A DNA stretch of 64,000 nucleotides from contig NC_092188.1 of assembly GCF_043641665.1 (NCBI RefSeq), positions 17,381,704 to 17,445,703 of the forward strand, written 5' to 3'. Shown here piece after piece: positions 10,522-24,695 of the stretch (its first letter is position 1; each line of letters begins with the position of its first letter). A program made the translations under genes and the position numbers. Below the pieces are notes generated by a model. It made no database searches, was not told the DNA's origin, and was given only the letters and a program-made list of their open reading frames with translations. Origin of the DNA: Enoplosus armatus (Eukaryota; Chordata; Actinopteri; Centrarchiformes; Enoplosidae).

Positions 10522-12921
10522 GTGAGGGGATAAAAGAGCCGTGTTGAATTTGTGTTTTAGTTAGATTTAGACACGTCGATGAGGTGATACATACCACCAA
10601 CTGGAAAGAGCCTTCATGGATAATTTCAGTCATTTCCATCATGACATAAAACTGACCCTTGCTCCTCATATATCCAGTGTGGTAAAAGCACTCATTCATA
10701 CCTGCAGGGCAAACACAAAATTTCACACACTTTATTGTATTAGGACTTACTGCATACACACATACATTCCCCAAAAAACAACAAAAACAATGTATAATTG
10801 GGATTATAATGATGACACAACAGAGTTTTTTCATCTTAGAAAAGGTCCAATTATGTAAAATATCAGAATCCCTCAGTTCTCAGGATTGACCTAAAGTATT
10901 GCTTCTGAAAGCTGCAATCTGTTTGACGCAGCCTTTCCTTTGGGTGTTTTGGCTTGAGATTCAGCCCCTCAAGGTCAGAGTGACCTGTATCGTCTACATC
11001 ACAGCAACAGCTCCCTGCAGTCTCATTATAGTGTTATGGCAGCATGCTGGGAAATGTTGTTTAGCAACCAACATCCTTCCTCCCCCCTCTGATAATAAGT
11101 TATGTTTATTTGGAGGAGCTAGTGTTATCGAGAGGAAATTTTGTTCTCAGGATGGCTCGTAGAATGGTGTTATCCTGTTTCGCTAACTAAAATGAACTGA
11201 GCATGGGGAAGCAGAAAACATTGCTGACAATAACTCGTTACTGAAGGTACTGTAAACACAAGCCTGAGAGGTCTGATTCACAATGTCTCTTGTTCTTAAA
11301 AAAATAGTTATAAAAAGCATTGAAAGCAACAAAGATGGCCAGTTATTAAATAATGCTACAAAACACAGGGATCATAAATCATGTCAGTTCAAGTCCAAGT
11401 GTATCTCTAAAGATGTTATCTTTAACCTAACTTGGCTAAACCAAAATATTCCATCTCTCCACTTAAGTTTATAATGGTAGATCAGAACAATTACGTAGCT
11501 ACCAGTGGACCATTTGAGAAGGCTCAAATGTGTCCTTCCCTTATGGTATTCTTTTTAACTTAATTATAGATGTTTGATGTTTGTTCTTTTCTTTTTGCAG
11601 TGCATTCTATTAAGAAGCTCCTTATAGCAGCTGTGCTCGTTTATAGTACTGCAAATTGTAGTTGTGCAGAGGGAGACAGTAATTTATCTGTCCACCTGTC
11701 ACATTAAGAGTTATGACAGCCACCAGAGCTGAAATACTGAGACACCACTGGGAGTCACAAGGGCAGCGTCACACAACAGGAGTTGGGAAGGTCATCTGAG
11801 GACTAGATGACTGGTCTAATAATAGATTTCTCCGCCTCGCTCTTATGCCTTCTCTGAACTGTTACCCTGTCTGGACACAAAGTCTCATGTATATTCATGC
11901 ACGTCCACACATTGCAAGGGCAGGACACCTCTCATGTTTCACCTCCAACCTACAGAGAGATTGAAGACAGGCTGTCAATGCGTTCTGCGTGTCTTATCAA
12001 CAGTTCAGCCTCATGCCAACAAGTGACAGAGTTCTCCAAACGTGTAAACAAGTCTGTAAAAAGTGGAACTTATATGCTGATTTCATGTGCATTTTTAATG
12101 TTTAAGTGAGGATTGATTGATAGATTAAAGAAGGGATGAACAGTTCAAATAATTTATAGATTGTTTCGTATTGCTTCATAAGGAGGGTGTATGTGATTAG
12201 TCAGAGTCATGTGAGGACACAGCAGAGGTGTCAGGTGTTCAAAGATTAGCAGCATGCCTGGCCTGTGTTTGTTGTGTGAATATGATTAAAGGATTTAGTT
12301 TCATGACAGTGAAGGGTGTCATAGCAGCCACGTTTTATCAGGATAGTTTCTCAGGGGCATTGGCATTAAAGAGCTCTGCATGACTTGGATCTGTGGAACA
12401 ATTGTAAATGTCAAATCAAATCACATCGCAATCACGATCCAAATTGCACTTTCACATTTACATGAAATTTGTCGTTGCTGGAGGCACTTTTAAGCTACAC
12501 TAGGAGACTGATGAGCGCATCTTCCTCAAAAAGTTAAAGCTCCAGTGAAAACAGATGTCATGCTATACTTTTGTAAAATATGATAGCTGAGATACAGGTT
12601 TGTCGACAAGGGATGGGCTGGAAGTGGGCCAGCTCACCTGGCAGAACTTGCACACAATCGATCACCAAATGTGCCGTTTTGTTTTTGTGGTATTTTCTGT
12701 GGTTGTTCAGACTTGTCATGCAGAAAAAAACACTTTCTCAACTGCTGCACGCTGTTTGTGTTACAGTCTATCCCACCTCATGTGGATACTGTCTGTATAT
12801 GTGTGTTTAAGATGGAGGAGCATTAGGCGGTCATATGAGGACAGCTCTCTATGATGACTGTCCTCATTATAGACCTCCCTCTGCACCGAACAAGCTTAGG
12901 TGGTCAACTAATTGCGACTTA

Positions 12922-13040
12922 CAAGGCACAGTAATGGACGTTGACATCATGATATAAGCTATAAGGATGATGAGATTGTTATAACGAAGCTAAATGCTTC
13001 ACATAGCCTTTGGAGAGGCAGAGATCACTAAGAGCGGTCA
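12922..13040 (+). repeat. dispersed repeat copy B
   Basis: Begins CAAGGCACAGTAATGGACGT and matches copy A at 10006-10125 in the same orientation, with a 3-base deletion and scattered substitutions. The copies lie in two different cobl introns. The surrounding sequence differs, so this is dispersal and not a segmental duplication. Confidence 0.65.
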
Positions 13041-16000
13041 TTTAAATCAAAGATGGAACATAGTTAGATTAACATCATTGACAAAATTAGGAGGGTCATA
13101 CTCTCTTCATAGTCAACTGTGGAAATACTGTTCAAATTCAGGGCCACAATGTAGCGCAAGATTTACAACCTCTGTGTCTATCACAAATGATACATTTAGG
13201 ATAAGTGGGCTTTTGCTACATATAACTATAATAATATTTCACTCTGCTTTAATCTTCCTAATGTTGGAAGAATTGAAGCTAAACCTATGTTTAATGTACT
13301 TTTTGCAAGTAGTCTGGATGATCTAAATACCTGAAACATAACTATAATGTGAACTTGTGTAAACACTTGGCCTGTGCAGTATTATTTGTTTTTCTTAGTT
13401 CAACACTATTTGTATTTATTAACATAGCTAGTGAAACACCAAGCTGAGAGGGGCACTTCTTTGAGTACCTCTCTGTTGTACAGATAGTAGAACAAAAAAT
13501 AATAGAACTTTTGACAAAAATAAATCCTGACTTGCCTAAAGTAGTGTCCCTTAAAAGAGAAATACTAGTGCAATGACCTTTTGAACACTGAAAGGGAGAG
13601 GCTGTTTGTGGGATAAGTTTTGTAAAAATTGAAAAGCTGTGAAGTGCAGATAATCAATAGCACATTGTTTCTCAGGTCGTTGTGAGTGACTATTCATACA
13701 TGGTAGTTATACATTTTTTTTTTACACAATATGGATCGATGTCAGGGTGTTGAAACGGGAACTCTAACAAGATCTTGTTTCATTTACAGTAATGAAAGTA
13801 GATCTTTGACCTTTTTGATGTCTGAGAGGTTGCTATATACAGTAGTGAGAATGGGTATAGAAACAGCACTAAAAACAGCTGACTTAGTATTCCAGGAAGA
13901 GTGTAAAGTCATCTTTGACTGTAGGAGAATCAGATGTTTTTACATGCTGGAGTCGGAGAAGTTTACAGTTTCTTCAGCTTAGCAGTCAACAATATGTGTC
14001 TGTCTTTATGAGAGCAGCACTGAATTAAATTATGTTTTGGAACATTGAGTTCAGAGAAACACAACCTTGTTTTGGTTTTTTTTTTCTTCCTGCAGTGATA
14101 CGAAATCTGTTATTGTGGTTTGGAAAGGAAGCCATGTCTACACTGCCTCTTGTGATAAAGTAAATTCTGAAGAAATTCTGAGCTTTCTGCTTCACTGCTC
14201 AGTAAAAGAAGAAGCTTCTTGAGCAAGAGCTTTTGTGCTCATGTGTGTTGTGTCACAGAGAAAGTCGGAAAGTCAAAGTAATGTAACATCGGGTCTAACA
14301 AGAGCTTTACATGTGTGTATTTGGGTTGTGCAACATTAACAATGTACAGTATGCTTTGGGATCATATTTGCAAAATGCAGTGCAGCGTGAAATCTGGTTG
14401 GCATGCCCTTATCACCACCCTCACCCTGCAGAAGGACACCACAGGTTCACCAAGTTCAACAGAGGACAAGCAGCATTTAAGAGCAGAAGGTGAAGGAGAA
14501 TTTTTATTGCACTTTCATTGCTCTTATATTTCATTTTCAATTGTCACCAAATGACAAAAGCAAATTGAATTTGCATTTCTGCCTACATTAGTCACTGGAC
14601 TAATAACTAAGTAATGTCCCTGGACTGCCCAGAAATTAGGAGAATGGCAGCATAACATGCTTGTAGACCTGGAAAACCTTTAAACTGAATAACAATGTAG
14701 CCAATCCAGGAAATTCCAATATGAAACAAAACCATTTCTTGTTCCACACAGCAGAGTTTCTTGTGAAGCCCAAAGCCAGGGAAGGGTGATACGAGCCAGA
14801 GGGGACAGGAAAGTCGTAATTCACATCACATCTGTTTGCTAAGACATGTGAACCCTGATGTGGGAATTAAAGTTTGATGACTGTCTCTCAGTTGAAAGAA
14901 CTCAAATGAACCATGGTAGCAGAAAAACTGTTGCAACTCTATGAGATTGAATTTCTAAAGGGAAATCCAGTTGTCAGATTTGACAAAGAATTGCCCAAAA
15001 CAGCTCTGACATTATGTGATTGCTGATCAGACCTTAATGATGGCAGTTTGCAGTACTGTGAGGGGCAGAAGTATAGTTTTAGTATTTTCCTCAATGTGCT
15101 TCCTCTGAACTAAATGTTTTTGTGTCGGCTGCCTGGATGTGTGTACGCATTGTATGTATTCAGTTGTGCATGTGTGTCAACCAACATGACAGTCTGAGCT
15201 TTCTGCCCAAAACTGTCCCCACAGTTGTCTGTGTTGCATGAATCTGTTTTTTTGTGCATGCTGCATTCCTGCCTGTGTCTGTGTGGCTTCTTGATTGATC
15301 GAGCTTGCTACGTGTTTCTTCCTGATGATCTGTCACTCTGCGAAAATAAAGAGTTGGCAGCAGGGGGAGGCTTGTTTTTCACAGCCATCCATCAGTCCCA
15401 TAGTTGTCTACAACGGTAGCTAACTTTAATCTGCTCTAATGCACAGCTCTGGTTCAGTCAGTAAGACAAAATTGCTACTGGATCTGTGTTCAGTAATCAG
15501 CTTTCCTGGAAGTGTTTTTTTCTTTGCTTCCCTTTTTCTTCTTTGTTTTACTATCCATCTGTCTGTTTTGTTCCCCCTTGATATCAGCTTTTCTTTTGCT
15601 GTACACCCTCTGTTTTGGCTCTTTTACAACACTTGTCGAATGGTCACAGCATCGCCCAATGAATACACCCCCTACTTTTAACAACATAAACAAAGCCATA
15701 CTGTTGTTGGGTTTCTTCGCTGTTAGTCCCTGTTGTGTTTGTGGTTAGATAGGCTTAGCCTCGTTCAGATAAGAATCTGTGAGAGAACAAGAGAGCAAAA
15801 CAAAGGAGGGTAAGTTAAGTAAGAAACAGTGCAAAGACAGAAAGGTAACCTGGGTGTTCCTCATGTGAGATGTCAATAGAGGTTTGCAAGGATGTAGAGA
15901 AGGATGTTTACTGTATCTCTCCATATATTCTGAAGGAACAAAACAGTTTTCAAATCAGTTGGGAGCAAAGAAAAAAGGAGGCTACTGCTGCCAAAGCAAA

Positions 16001-17689
16001 CAGGCAGCCTTTTCTTCCGATCATCTCTCATCCTTCATCCTTCCTTTAGAGCTGCTGTGTTTGTTCATTTGGGCCACAGCTGAAAACAGCAGGTGCTCTG
16101 GTAGGACAATGTACATTTCACATACGTCTTCAAAAGGGCCTCAATTGCAATTGACGAAAAGATGTAATATAACACATGTTATATTCTGATCTTGGTCTGA
16201 AATAAGTTTTGCATTGACAACAAAAGTGTCACATGCATATATGAGTCAATTACATCAGTACTATTGTACAAGTAGCATTCATGCAAAAACTGAATCTAAC
16301 TCCAACATTTTTGGATACTATTGGATTGACCATTAGCTGTGCTTTAACACTGTTACAGGAGAATAGAAGATCTTTTACAGGTTGTTCGTTGTCTCCTTGT
16401 ATACTGAATGTTATTGTGCTGTTTAATTGACACACAGTACAGTAGTCAATTAAACAGTACTTATTATACAATATTATTTGACTTCTACTTATTTTACTAT
16501 TTTTTACTTCATTTACTCTTATGATATTATTCAATTTAACCTTTGTCGTAGACATGCCTCCTAATTACATGAATACTATTTATATTAATGTTCTGTGTCC
16601 TTTATGTCCGCTTGGTCTTGTGGTTGTGGTGTGACTGAGGTGTACGTTCGGTATGAACTATAATCTTTCTATTCTTACGCACTGACCTTGAAGATTGTGA
16701 AAGTGCGAGTTAGGGGCCTGGAATAGGGGACCACGTCACCCTGCCATTCTGCCTATGTAGGACAGGATCTGTTTGCACTTGATGCTGTCAAAACATCTTG
16801 TGTATGAAACCAGCCAGGACAGATGGGACAAACAAATGAAGCAAATGTGTGTTTGTGTCAGTCTCAAATGGTTTGTGGCTGTATCTGAGTGTCGGTGTGT
16901 GTGTGTTAGGATTCCTCTAAACGTGTGGATGTGTTGCAATCAGATAATCAGGATATATTGCTATTTTAAAGAGGTAATCACTGATCTGTGGTGGATTATA
17001 ATAGAACGCAATCAGTGAATACCCCTTGTTGGCATATATATGTAATCTGATATTCCAGTCAAGGTTTTTGCCATTGATCCCCATCCAAGTATTTGCTGAC
17101 ACATATTTATATATGTATATATTATATATTTTAAGGGTGAAGTGATTAGTTGATTAGTCCATCAACAGAAAGTTGATATGTAGTTGTATGTATTCGTATA
17201 TTTCTATTAATAACTAAGCATACTGCAGTGTTGCCTACAGAAAGCCAAACTTGAAATTTGCAGACGCTCAGTCTTTATTTATCGTAGGCAAATTACTCAC
17301 CATGTTACTACTGCTACTGCTACTATGTTACTCTACTCTGATCCCTCTAACCCCTGACCCAAAACTCACTGTCTATATGCACATTACTGTAAATGTAGGG
17401 AAAAGGGGAAGAAAACATTACCTTTCAGTGGGTTAGTAGGACAATGTAGATGACAATGGAACTGGGTCAGCCATGTGTCTCCTTATCCTTAGCTAGCCTC
17501 CTCTACGCCCCCCCCCACCCTTCACACACACATTGTTAAGACTTTTAACATGAAAGTCTTTTCATCGTACACGCCACACACCCGCACATGTTCATTACAC
17601 ACACACACAATAACCCTAACACACGCTAACTGTCTTCCGACCTACTGTTTGGATGTTTTTGACCCCGGTGCCCTCACAGTGTTGAGACA

Positions 17690-17830
17690 GCTCAGCTGCT
17701 ATTATTATCTCTGACACGCACATACATACACATACATCAGCGCACACACATGCATATATGAATGTGCTTGTGCATGCTGACATGTACAAGCACACACATA
17801 TACAGTGAAACCCCCCTCTCATACACACAC
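17690..17830. repeat. imperfect CA-rich simple sequence
   Basis: Interrupted stretch of CACA, TACACA and CACACG units. It is low complexity, and the open frames it creates are not genes. Confidence 0.8.
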
Positions 17831-19228
17831 ATACTCACATTTCACATTCCACATTAGCGCTGTAATGTTGCTTGTAACAAAGCCCCTCACCCATCAAGAG
17901 TACTTCAAAACAACTGATGAATGGTCACGCCACAAGGTTGCAGCCTCCATGGGTGGCCCTATCTGATCAACATGCTCCAACATGGGGCCCTTCGCCTCTC
18001 AAACCATTGAGTGGAAAATTAAATGGACACATCAGACTGTCCTGGCAAGGCCTTCTACACACTTTTGTGTAAAGGTGCATTCCCTTTAAAATATACCCTT
18101 GCCCTCGTGTTGTGTTATTTGTCAATCAAGAAGAGAAAAATCTGAATGTGTTAAAGCAAAGAAGCATGTTGGTAGACAATAACTTCTTGTTCAGGATGTG
18201 GGCATTGTGATTGGTGTAGTGCTCCTGATCAGTTGTGATCGACAGGTGAGACTCGGGTTACATGTTAAATTGATCACAAAAAGTGAGCCATGTGTGTTTA
18301 ATTTTCTCCACTATATTTTACTTTAGTTATGCCAACTTATTAGACAGCAGAATGAAAAAATGAACAAAACTATGGCATTTTTTACTTTAGGGCTTGTCTT
18401 ACATCCTTTCTTAATCATCCGAAATCAGTGGTGACTTGTTGATTGTCTTTCTTGTGTTAGGAGAGTACTCGTGGAAGGGCTTTGCTTATTTGAGCCCTGT
18501 AGATATTTAAATCACCAGAACATGATCCATGAATCTGGCTCCTTGTGATAATGAAAACCCTTAACTTCTTAATGTTTATCTTTGACTCAATAAAATAGCC
18601 TACCTAAATCTACTATATGATTTCATTTTGCATTTTATCATTCATGAAATGAGAAAGAACTGCTCTATAGTGAACTCACTTCCTCAACTCAACCTTGACA
18701 CTGTTTCTGCTTGTGATTTGATGAGAGATAAGACATGAGCAAAAGTGGCCAGATCCTGCTTCTAGCTTGCAGCAGTACATGCAGAGCTTTTGGGGAAAAA
18801 AAGTTGTCTTTTCTTGAACACTGAAAAGACCATCTTTCCCAATGATATACAGTCTCCTCTGTGTAACACAAGTTTGAAAAAACATCTGCAAATGTAAAGA
18901 CCGTAAACAACACACATAAACACAGTGTATACATATCATATTACATAGCCAGCTTAAACTTAATGTATAGTGTGACCTTGAATGTGGTATAATACAGAGT
19001 CTTGAGTCTTGGCTTCAGTCTCTAACAATCTTAAGTACATGCTGTGTTCCCAGTCATGGCGCCAATAAGCCCATGAGAGCAGCACACTTAACCCTGCAAC
19101 CCCTAACAACTCCCTAATCCATACACCCAAGCTCAGCCTGAGATATGAGATATACTGTTCCTTCTCATGTGTGTGTACTTGTGTGCATATGTGAGAGTGT
19201 GTTTGTGCCTGTACAGTCACACAGAGAA

Positions 19229-19268
19229 GTGTGTGTGCGTGCGTGTGTGTGTGTGTGTGTGTGTGTGT
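19229..19268. repeat. (GT)n microsatellite
   Basis: GT repeat with two GCGT interruptions. It is followed about 95 bases later by a (CA)n tract of opposite sense. Confidence 0.95.
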
Positions 19269-19364
19269 TGCAGTCACAGTCTTCTTCCTTTCATAGCAGG
19301 GCTTGGCTGCAGTCTTATGTTTCACTCTGCAGGGAACGCACACATAAACATACTAGCACACATG

Positions 19365-19397
19365 CACGCACACACACACGCACGCACACACACACAC

Positions 19398-19434
<37 letters not shown>
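19365..19434. repeat. (CA)n microsatellite
   Basis: About 35 CA/CG dinucleotides, mostly CA. It is complementary to the preceding GT tract. Confidence 0.95.
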
Positions 19435-19435
<1 letters not shown>

Positions 19436-20745
19436 CCATCTTCATAGGCAAGTCAGTCATCCATTTCAGCTTCAACTTTGGCCCACATCCACTGGTCTAT
19501 ATTCATGTATGTATGAATGTCAGAGAGGGAGAAAAGCGGGTGACCAAGGAAGAGAAAAACAACCAGTTGGGGGGCCATTTAGATTTCCATAGCATGCCAT
19601 GCAGTGAGTTCATTGGGTTCACATGTGTGAACCCAGTTTGCCTACAGAACGGCAAGGTGGCCTGGTCTCTCTCTTGTCCTGCTGCATGATGCAACACTAC
19701 ATGCAGCTCCAGGCATGTTCTCTGCTGAGTTTCAGAGTGAAGACAAGTTGAACGCAGCAGCAGTAATTGGGATTTTTCAGAAAGAAGGACATCTATACTG
19801 TTGAAACCTGCCCACGGTACTTGTAAATTGATTCTTAGAAAACTGACTTCACAGAAAGTGATATCAACTTGCACAGGAGGGTGTGAATGGTGTCATCTCC
19901 CTGTGGAATGAAACGGATAATTTCCCCCTTGTTAGCTTGTTGATGATTCATAGTTTTATTCTGTCCCACTTTTTTATTTATCTCTCTCTTCCTCCTTCCC
20001 TATCCTCCCCTCCTGCCTCCTTCCATCTCACAACCCCCCCCCCAACCAGTGTGAATTTATTATGTTTCTCTTTCCATCACATTCTCATTATAAAAAACAT
20101 AAAACAGTATTAATGTTATGAAACATCCATCGACAGATTTCTTTTGAACCACTTGTTCTCACTGAGCCGAATGTCACTTCATATCATTTTACTTTTTCAT
20201 CACTGACTTCTTGCCTAATGTTGGAGATATGGGAACAACATGACAAGACAGAGTTTCTAAATGTTTTTGTTTTGTGTTTACACACACACAGAAGAAATTA
20301 CATAATTTTACTAATAACTGAACCGCCACTTCATCCCCTGGAGTGATCATTGATTCAGTTTTACCAGTAATTCACGAAGACAGCATTACATTTGAATGAT
20401 GGTCAATGTCCCCTTGAATAAGTATGAGAAACACCATAGTAAAATGCTCATACAGTATATGTGTACTATCATTATACCACTGCATCAAATTTACTGCATC
20501 ACTGCCAGACATTATATGTCTTGTTGTAGGATGATTTAAAAGGAATGTTGGCACTCATTGGATAGATTTGAAGACTCAGATGCCCGCCAGAACACCACTT
20601 GATTTAATTACTCAGTAGTAAACTCTACTTAAGTCCTGATAGACAGGCTGATTTATGGTTAGACCACACACACACATATATGCACAAGGTGCTCACATAA
20701 ATTAACTTTCTACTGCCTCCTTCTCTTTCACTTGTTTTCTATCAG

Positions 20746-21355
20746 ATGAGCCTTGGCTCAGAAAGCCAGCAGAGGAAAAGAAAGGCTCCAGCCCCTCCGC
20801 CGACTCCAGCTTCCATCACCCCAGGCCCTGAAGATACTTCAACCTCTGCTGCTCCCACCCCTGATTGCCACACTACTGAAACACCCACCCCAGCCTTCCG
20901 TACCAAGGTGGCACAGTCAACCACTGTCTCTGCTACCACTGTGGTAACGCAAACAGTTAAACCGGTCCCCTTGAAAATAGCAGTACAACCTCCACCTGTA
21001 TGCGCTTCCACACCAACCCCCAGCTCCCCAACCCCAAGCAGCAGCACCACCGACAGCTTGGCAGTCCAGGATTCCAGCTCTGAACTCAGCCACAGCCTGG
21101 ACGACTCAGACGCTGACCTAGACCAGACCGGTTCCCACTGCAGCAGCCTCACCAGCAGCACGGTGAGCGGGTCTGTGCGGTTCCAGCCCACTGCGAAAAG
21201 CTCCAGCAGCAGTATGGAGGAATCAGAAAAGGCCAGAAGCGTGGCTGCCAAATTAAATCAAGAGGTGACCTCAGCCAGCAGCTCCAGGTCGGAGACTGAG
21301 TCGGCCTTAAACCTGAAACTGGATGAAGTTGAGAACAACAGACACAGCGCAATGG
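20746..21355 (+). CDS. cobl: cobl exon: second KRAP motif and Ser/Thr/Pro-rich region
   Basis: A 610-bp exon, phase 0 to phase 1, visible residues 275-477. The acceptor ctatcAG|ATG is preceded by a good pyrimidine tract and the donor is AATGG|gtaaat. It opens MSLGSESQQRKRKAPAPPPT, a second KRAP-type motif (KRKAPAPP) that should offer another syndapin SH3 site. It then runs into low-complexity Thr/Pro/Ser sequence and an acidic block (DDSDADLDQTGSHCSSL). The ATG at its first codon is coincidental to the splice junction; frame and homology continue from the previous exon. A long opposite-strand frame over this exon is a compositional shadow. Confidence 0.93.
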
Positions 21356-21659
21356 GTAAATATTTATTAAATGGCACTTTAACAGACACTCAAAAAACAG
21401 CACCTGATACAGGTTTTAGAAACAAGAATCTACATTTGACTACAGTCTACAAATCCAGCATATAAATGAAACCGATTCAGAAAAAAAAAAGGAAAAAATG
21501 TATCTTTAATACTCCTAAATTGATGCTTTCTGAAAACACTATAATTATCAGCTGTTTTCTCTTTGATGACACCTATTTTATTCTAGTAATTGTCTAACAT
21601 CTATCAGTTGGCAGACTTCCTCTTCTTTGCAAATAATAATATAATAATAATATGTACTT

Positions 21660-21835
21660 TATTTGACACAGGCCCTAAAGACACACGTGCACACAGACCT
21701 ATAGCCATATATATATTAATGTGGCCAGAGTGATGGAGCTGCCACATAGAACAGCTACCAGTCCATACTCCGTACCCTCTGGTCCAAGCTGGACTTTAAC
21801 AGCCTACCCCTGGACTGAGCTACTACCGCCCCCAC
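21660..21835 (-). repeat. tRNA-derived SINE-like fragment
   Basis: On the minus strand it begins GGGGGCGGTAGTAGCTCAGT, the head of a widespread percomorph tRNA-derived SINE. The TAGTAGCTCAGTCC stretch is an A-box-like promoter element. A degraded B-box-like GTTAAAGTCC follows, then a body with GGCAGCTCCATCACTCTGGCC. The usual sequence between the A and B boxes appears shortened. Confidence 0.6.
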
Positions 21836-22320
21836 AAACGAAAGACAGAGACACAAACACTGGTAGACTTTTATGTTCTTAAACAGCAACCTGAATAATG
21901 CCAAATGACAGCTCAGGCTATTTATAATGATAAAGCAGACACAGCACCACAGGCGATGAAGCTTTAATGACATCTACCTGTTGTATTGGTATGTCATCAT
22001 GACATAATCATTCTTGGTTTTTAATATCTTCCATCAGTTACTCCATCAGATTTAAACCAATTATGACATGTGACATTTTCACCCCACCGTACACAAAACT
22101 TTATTCATAAAAGAAAATGAACTTGGCTGTCGATTGCTCAACTCTTGACAGTGACGGTAAACACTCTCTCTGTATGTTGAAGAATTGAGACAGTCTGAAG
22201 TTGCCTGTAGAGGTTTTCTACCTGTTAGAAAGTGACTTAATGTCTGCCCTGGATAACTGAGCTGTCACGTCTGCAACATCTGAACCTTAAACTGTCAAGA
22301 TTGATGCACATAACCTAGTG

Positions 22321-22325
<5 letters not shown>

Positions 22326-22415
<90 letters not shown>
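22326..22415. repeat. (GT)45 microsatellite
   Basis: Ninety bases of uninterrupted GT repeat. Confidence 0.98.
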
Positions 22416-22419
<4 letters not shown>

Positions 22420-22538
22420 ATGTCATGGCTGAAGTACAGGAACTAGTGGAGCTGGTTTTCATCATAACTCATGAGACAATGCAGTCCTTGTCTCTTGCTT
22501 GCACTATCAATCCCTCACGTTCTTCTTATCTTTCTCTC

Positions 22539-22545
<7 letters not shown>

Positions 22546-22602
<57 letters not shown>
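22546..22602. repeat. (CT)n microsatellite
   Basis: About 28 CT units, 130 bases after the long GT tract. Confidence 0.97.
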
Positions 22603-22606
<4 letters not shown>

Positions 22607-24695
22607 CCACTCACCCAAACCTTCAAAGCAGGGCAGATACAAAGACAGGCAGATCCATCATAGATTTAAACAGGATCTACTTGAACTTTAGCTGGCCTGG
22701 TATTGATCCTTATATAACCTAGATCTTTCTCCGTAGCAAAGTGAGATTGCAGCAGAGGCCTGTCGTGTCTGACAGGGGCAGAGATGAGAGAGCCACAGAC
22801 CTCAGAAAAGGGATGAGAAAGGTGAGGGTACCAGAATGGAGTTCAGAGAAGGGAGCATGGGAAGGTTTTGGCAGCGGGATGACATAGTAGCAAGGTAGAG
22901 ACAAGGGGACTAGGGGGGTTTAAGGAGAGGAGAGTGATGGACAGGCAGATGAAAGCAAGGGAAAGGATGAAGTATGAGGAGGTTAGTGCATTAGTCAGGA
23001 TAGAGCAGACAGCACCAGGGTCATTAATACATTTATAGACCTAGCTACTGCTCCTTTTCTCTATCCTGACGCTGTTGACAGTGCATCACCTTCTCTCGTC
23101 TCTTTTGCTTTGACTCTCTCCCTATTTTCAACCTTCCTCCTTGCCCTTCAGTGTGTTTGAAAGTATTCACTGAGTCAAAATGTTTACTTGTAATAAAATA
23201 GTTTTATTCCAAAAGCCACATTCTCTCCAACAGTCATTTTTGTCCTACACACAACCTCAACGTTAGCTTTTCACATGCAATGACTAGAAACGAAAAGATA
23301 TTATTCAGTGTAGCGGGACAACTGCACTTCATTTTGCATGTATGTACAGTACCTATTTGGCAGTAAATGAATAGCTGGTAACAACTACACCCTGCACGTA
23401 CAGTATAGGGTGGTGCCCTCATGCTTGTATAGGCAGAGGCAGAAATGTACACATTACATTTGTTAGGTTTCAGTTAGTCTCTCATTTTTATAGGTTTGAT
23501 TTGGTCTTTAATTTGTGTAAGTTTTATTGAACCTTTCATTCAAGCAAAATTTGTGTATGTGTATGTCAAACTGTAAACTGTGTGTCATTTTCTTTGGGAG
23601 GCTTTGTGATAAAAGATGAGGTGGAGCTGAGGTAGAGCAAACCATGAAGTATTTTTGTTTTATACCATCGCTTTTTCTAGTGCTTCTATTGTACTATAGT
23701 TTACACTGTTACACTGTAGTGTAGTAAGTTTAAAATGTCTGTGTGTATGCTTGTGCAGGCGTGTGTGTGCGTGTGTGTGCTCCAGAAGCTGTCATGGTTA
23801 TGATGGTGTTGTTTATCATCTCAGGCCTGTATGCTGTTTCAGTCCCTTCCTATTGTCGCCAACAGAGTGAACAGATAAAGTAGCACATCGACAGCACCTG
23901 CTGACTAAGACACAGCACATTGATGCATCACTCGTCTTATAAGGACATTTAGGTAGCTATATTTCAGCAGTGCTGTTTTATAGCAATTGTGCGTTTGCCC
24001 CTACAACCCAATATGTCATCCAGATTGAGTTTGTCTTATTTGTCAGTCCATACTTCGGTTATCATCACCTGTCTCACGTGCTTTTTGTGTCATAGTCTGC
24101 ATAAATTATTGTCTGTTTTCAACCATTCTTGGCATGAAATAAGGATGAAATGAAAAGCCTCGGTGGCAGAGTATGCAGCAAAAAAAATAAAACAACAACT
24201 CTTCTCCTGGCACACATTTATAAGTTTTTACTTTTTTGAATCTTCAGCTGATACTCTACAGACATTTGTTGCCAAAGTTAGGCTCCACCACATAGTCAAG
24301 TAACTTGTGAAATTCCGCTGGAACAATGGTAAAAACTTACAAATGATTGTACTGTAAACACTAGAGTAGCTTTAACAGTGAAAACCCCCATGGCTCAGCA
24401 GACAAAGGAAGGAGCTCTGCCCACAGAAACTCAAACTTCATCACCAGAAAATCCAAAGATAAAGAAGCCACTGTTTGAACAACAAGCAGTCTCTTAAGAA
24501 GTGTAGCACAAAAACACAGAGGCCAAGATGCTGCCAGAATAAATAAAAAACAGAGATCTTGATGATTACACAATGTTTTTTGTGCTGCTTTTAGTTTGAT
24601 AAGAGGTTTGTTTAGAAGATATTTGTGTCACGTTCCACATTTTTACCAACATGACCATCAGTGCCTGCCCTGGCTTCATGCTGTTTTTCCTACAG

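Larger units (their letters stand above)
10522..20745 (+). other. cobl: largest cobl intron (10.2 kb)
   Basis: Phase-0 intron with no convincing exon. It contains the second copy of a dispersed repeat (12922-13040), a CA-rich zone (17690-17830) and an inverted (GT)n/(CA)n pair (19229-19268 and 19365-19434). The remainder is AT-rich sequence in which I recognise nothing. Confidence 0.75.
21356..24695 (+). other. cobl: cobl intron
   Basis: Phase-1 intron with a SINE-like fragment on the minus strand (21660-21835), a 90-bp (GT)n tract (22326-22415) and a (CT)n tract (22546-22602). I recognise nothing else. Confidence 0.75.

Noticed and set aside
14432..14489. Possible extra cobl exon (ctgcAG...GAAG|gtgaag)
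   Set aside because: Its 58 bases would shift the frame between two phase-0 neighbours, and the peptide is not recognised.
20742..21251. 169-codon open frame on the minus strand
   Set aside because: It lies exactly opposite the cobl exon 20746-21355; its openness comes from the Ser/Thr/Pro codons of the real exon, and it has no splice or family support.
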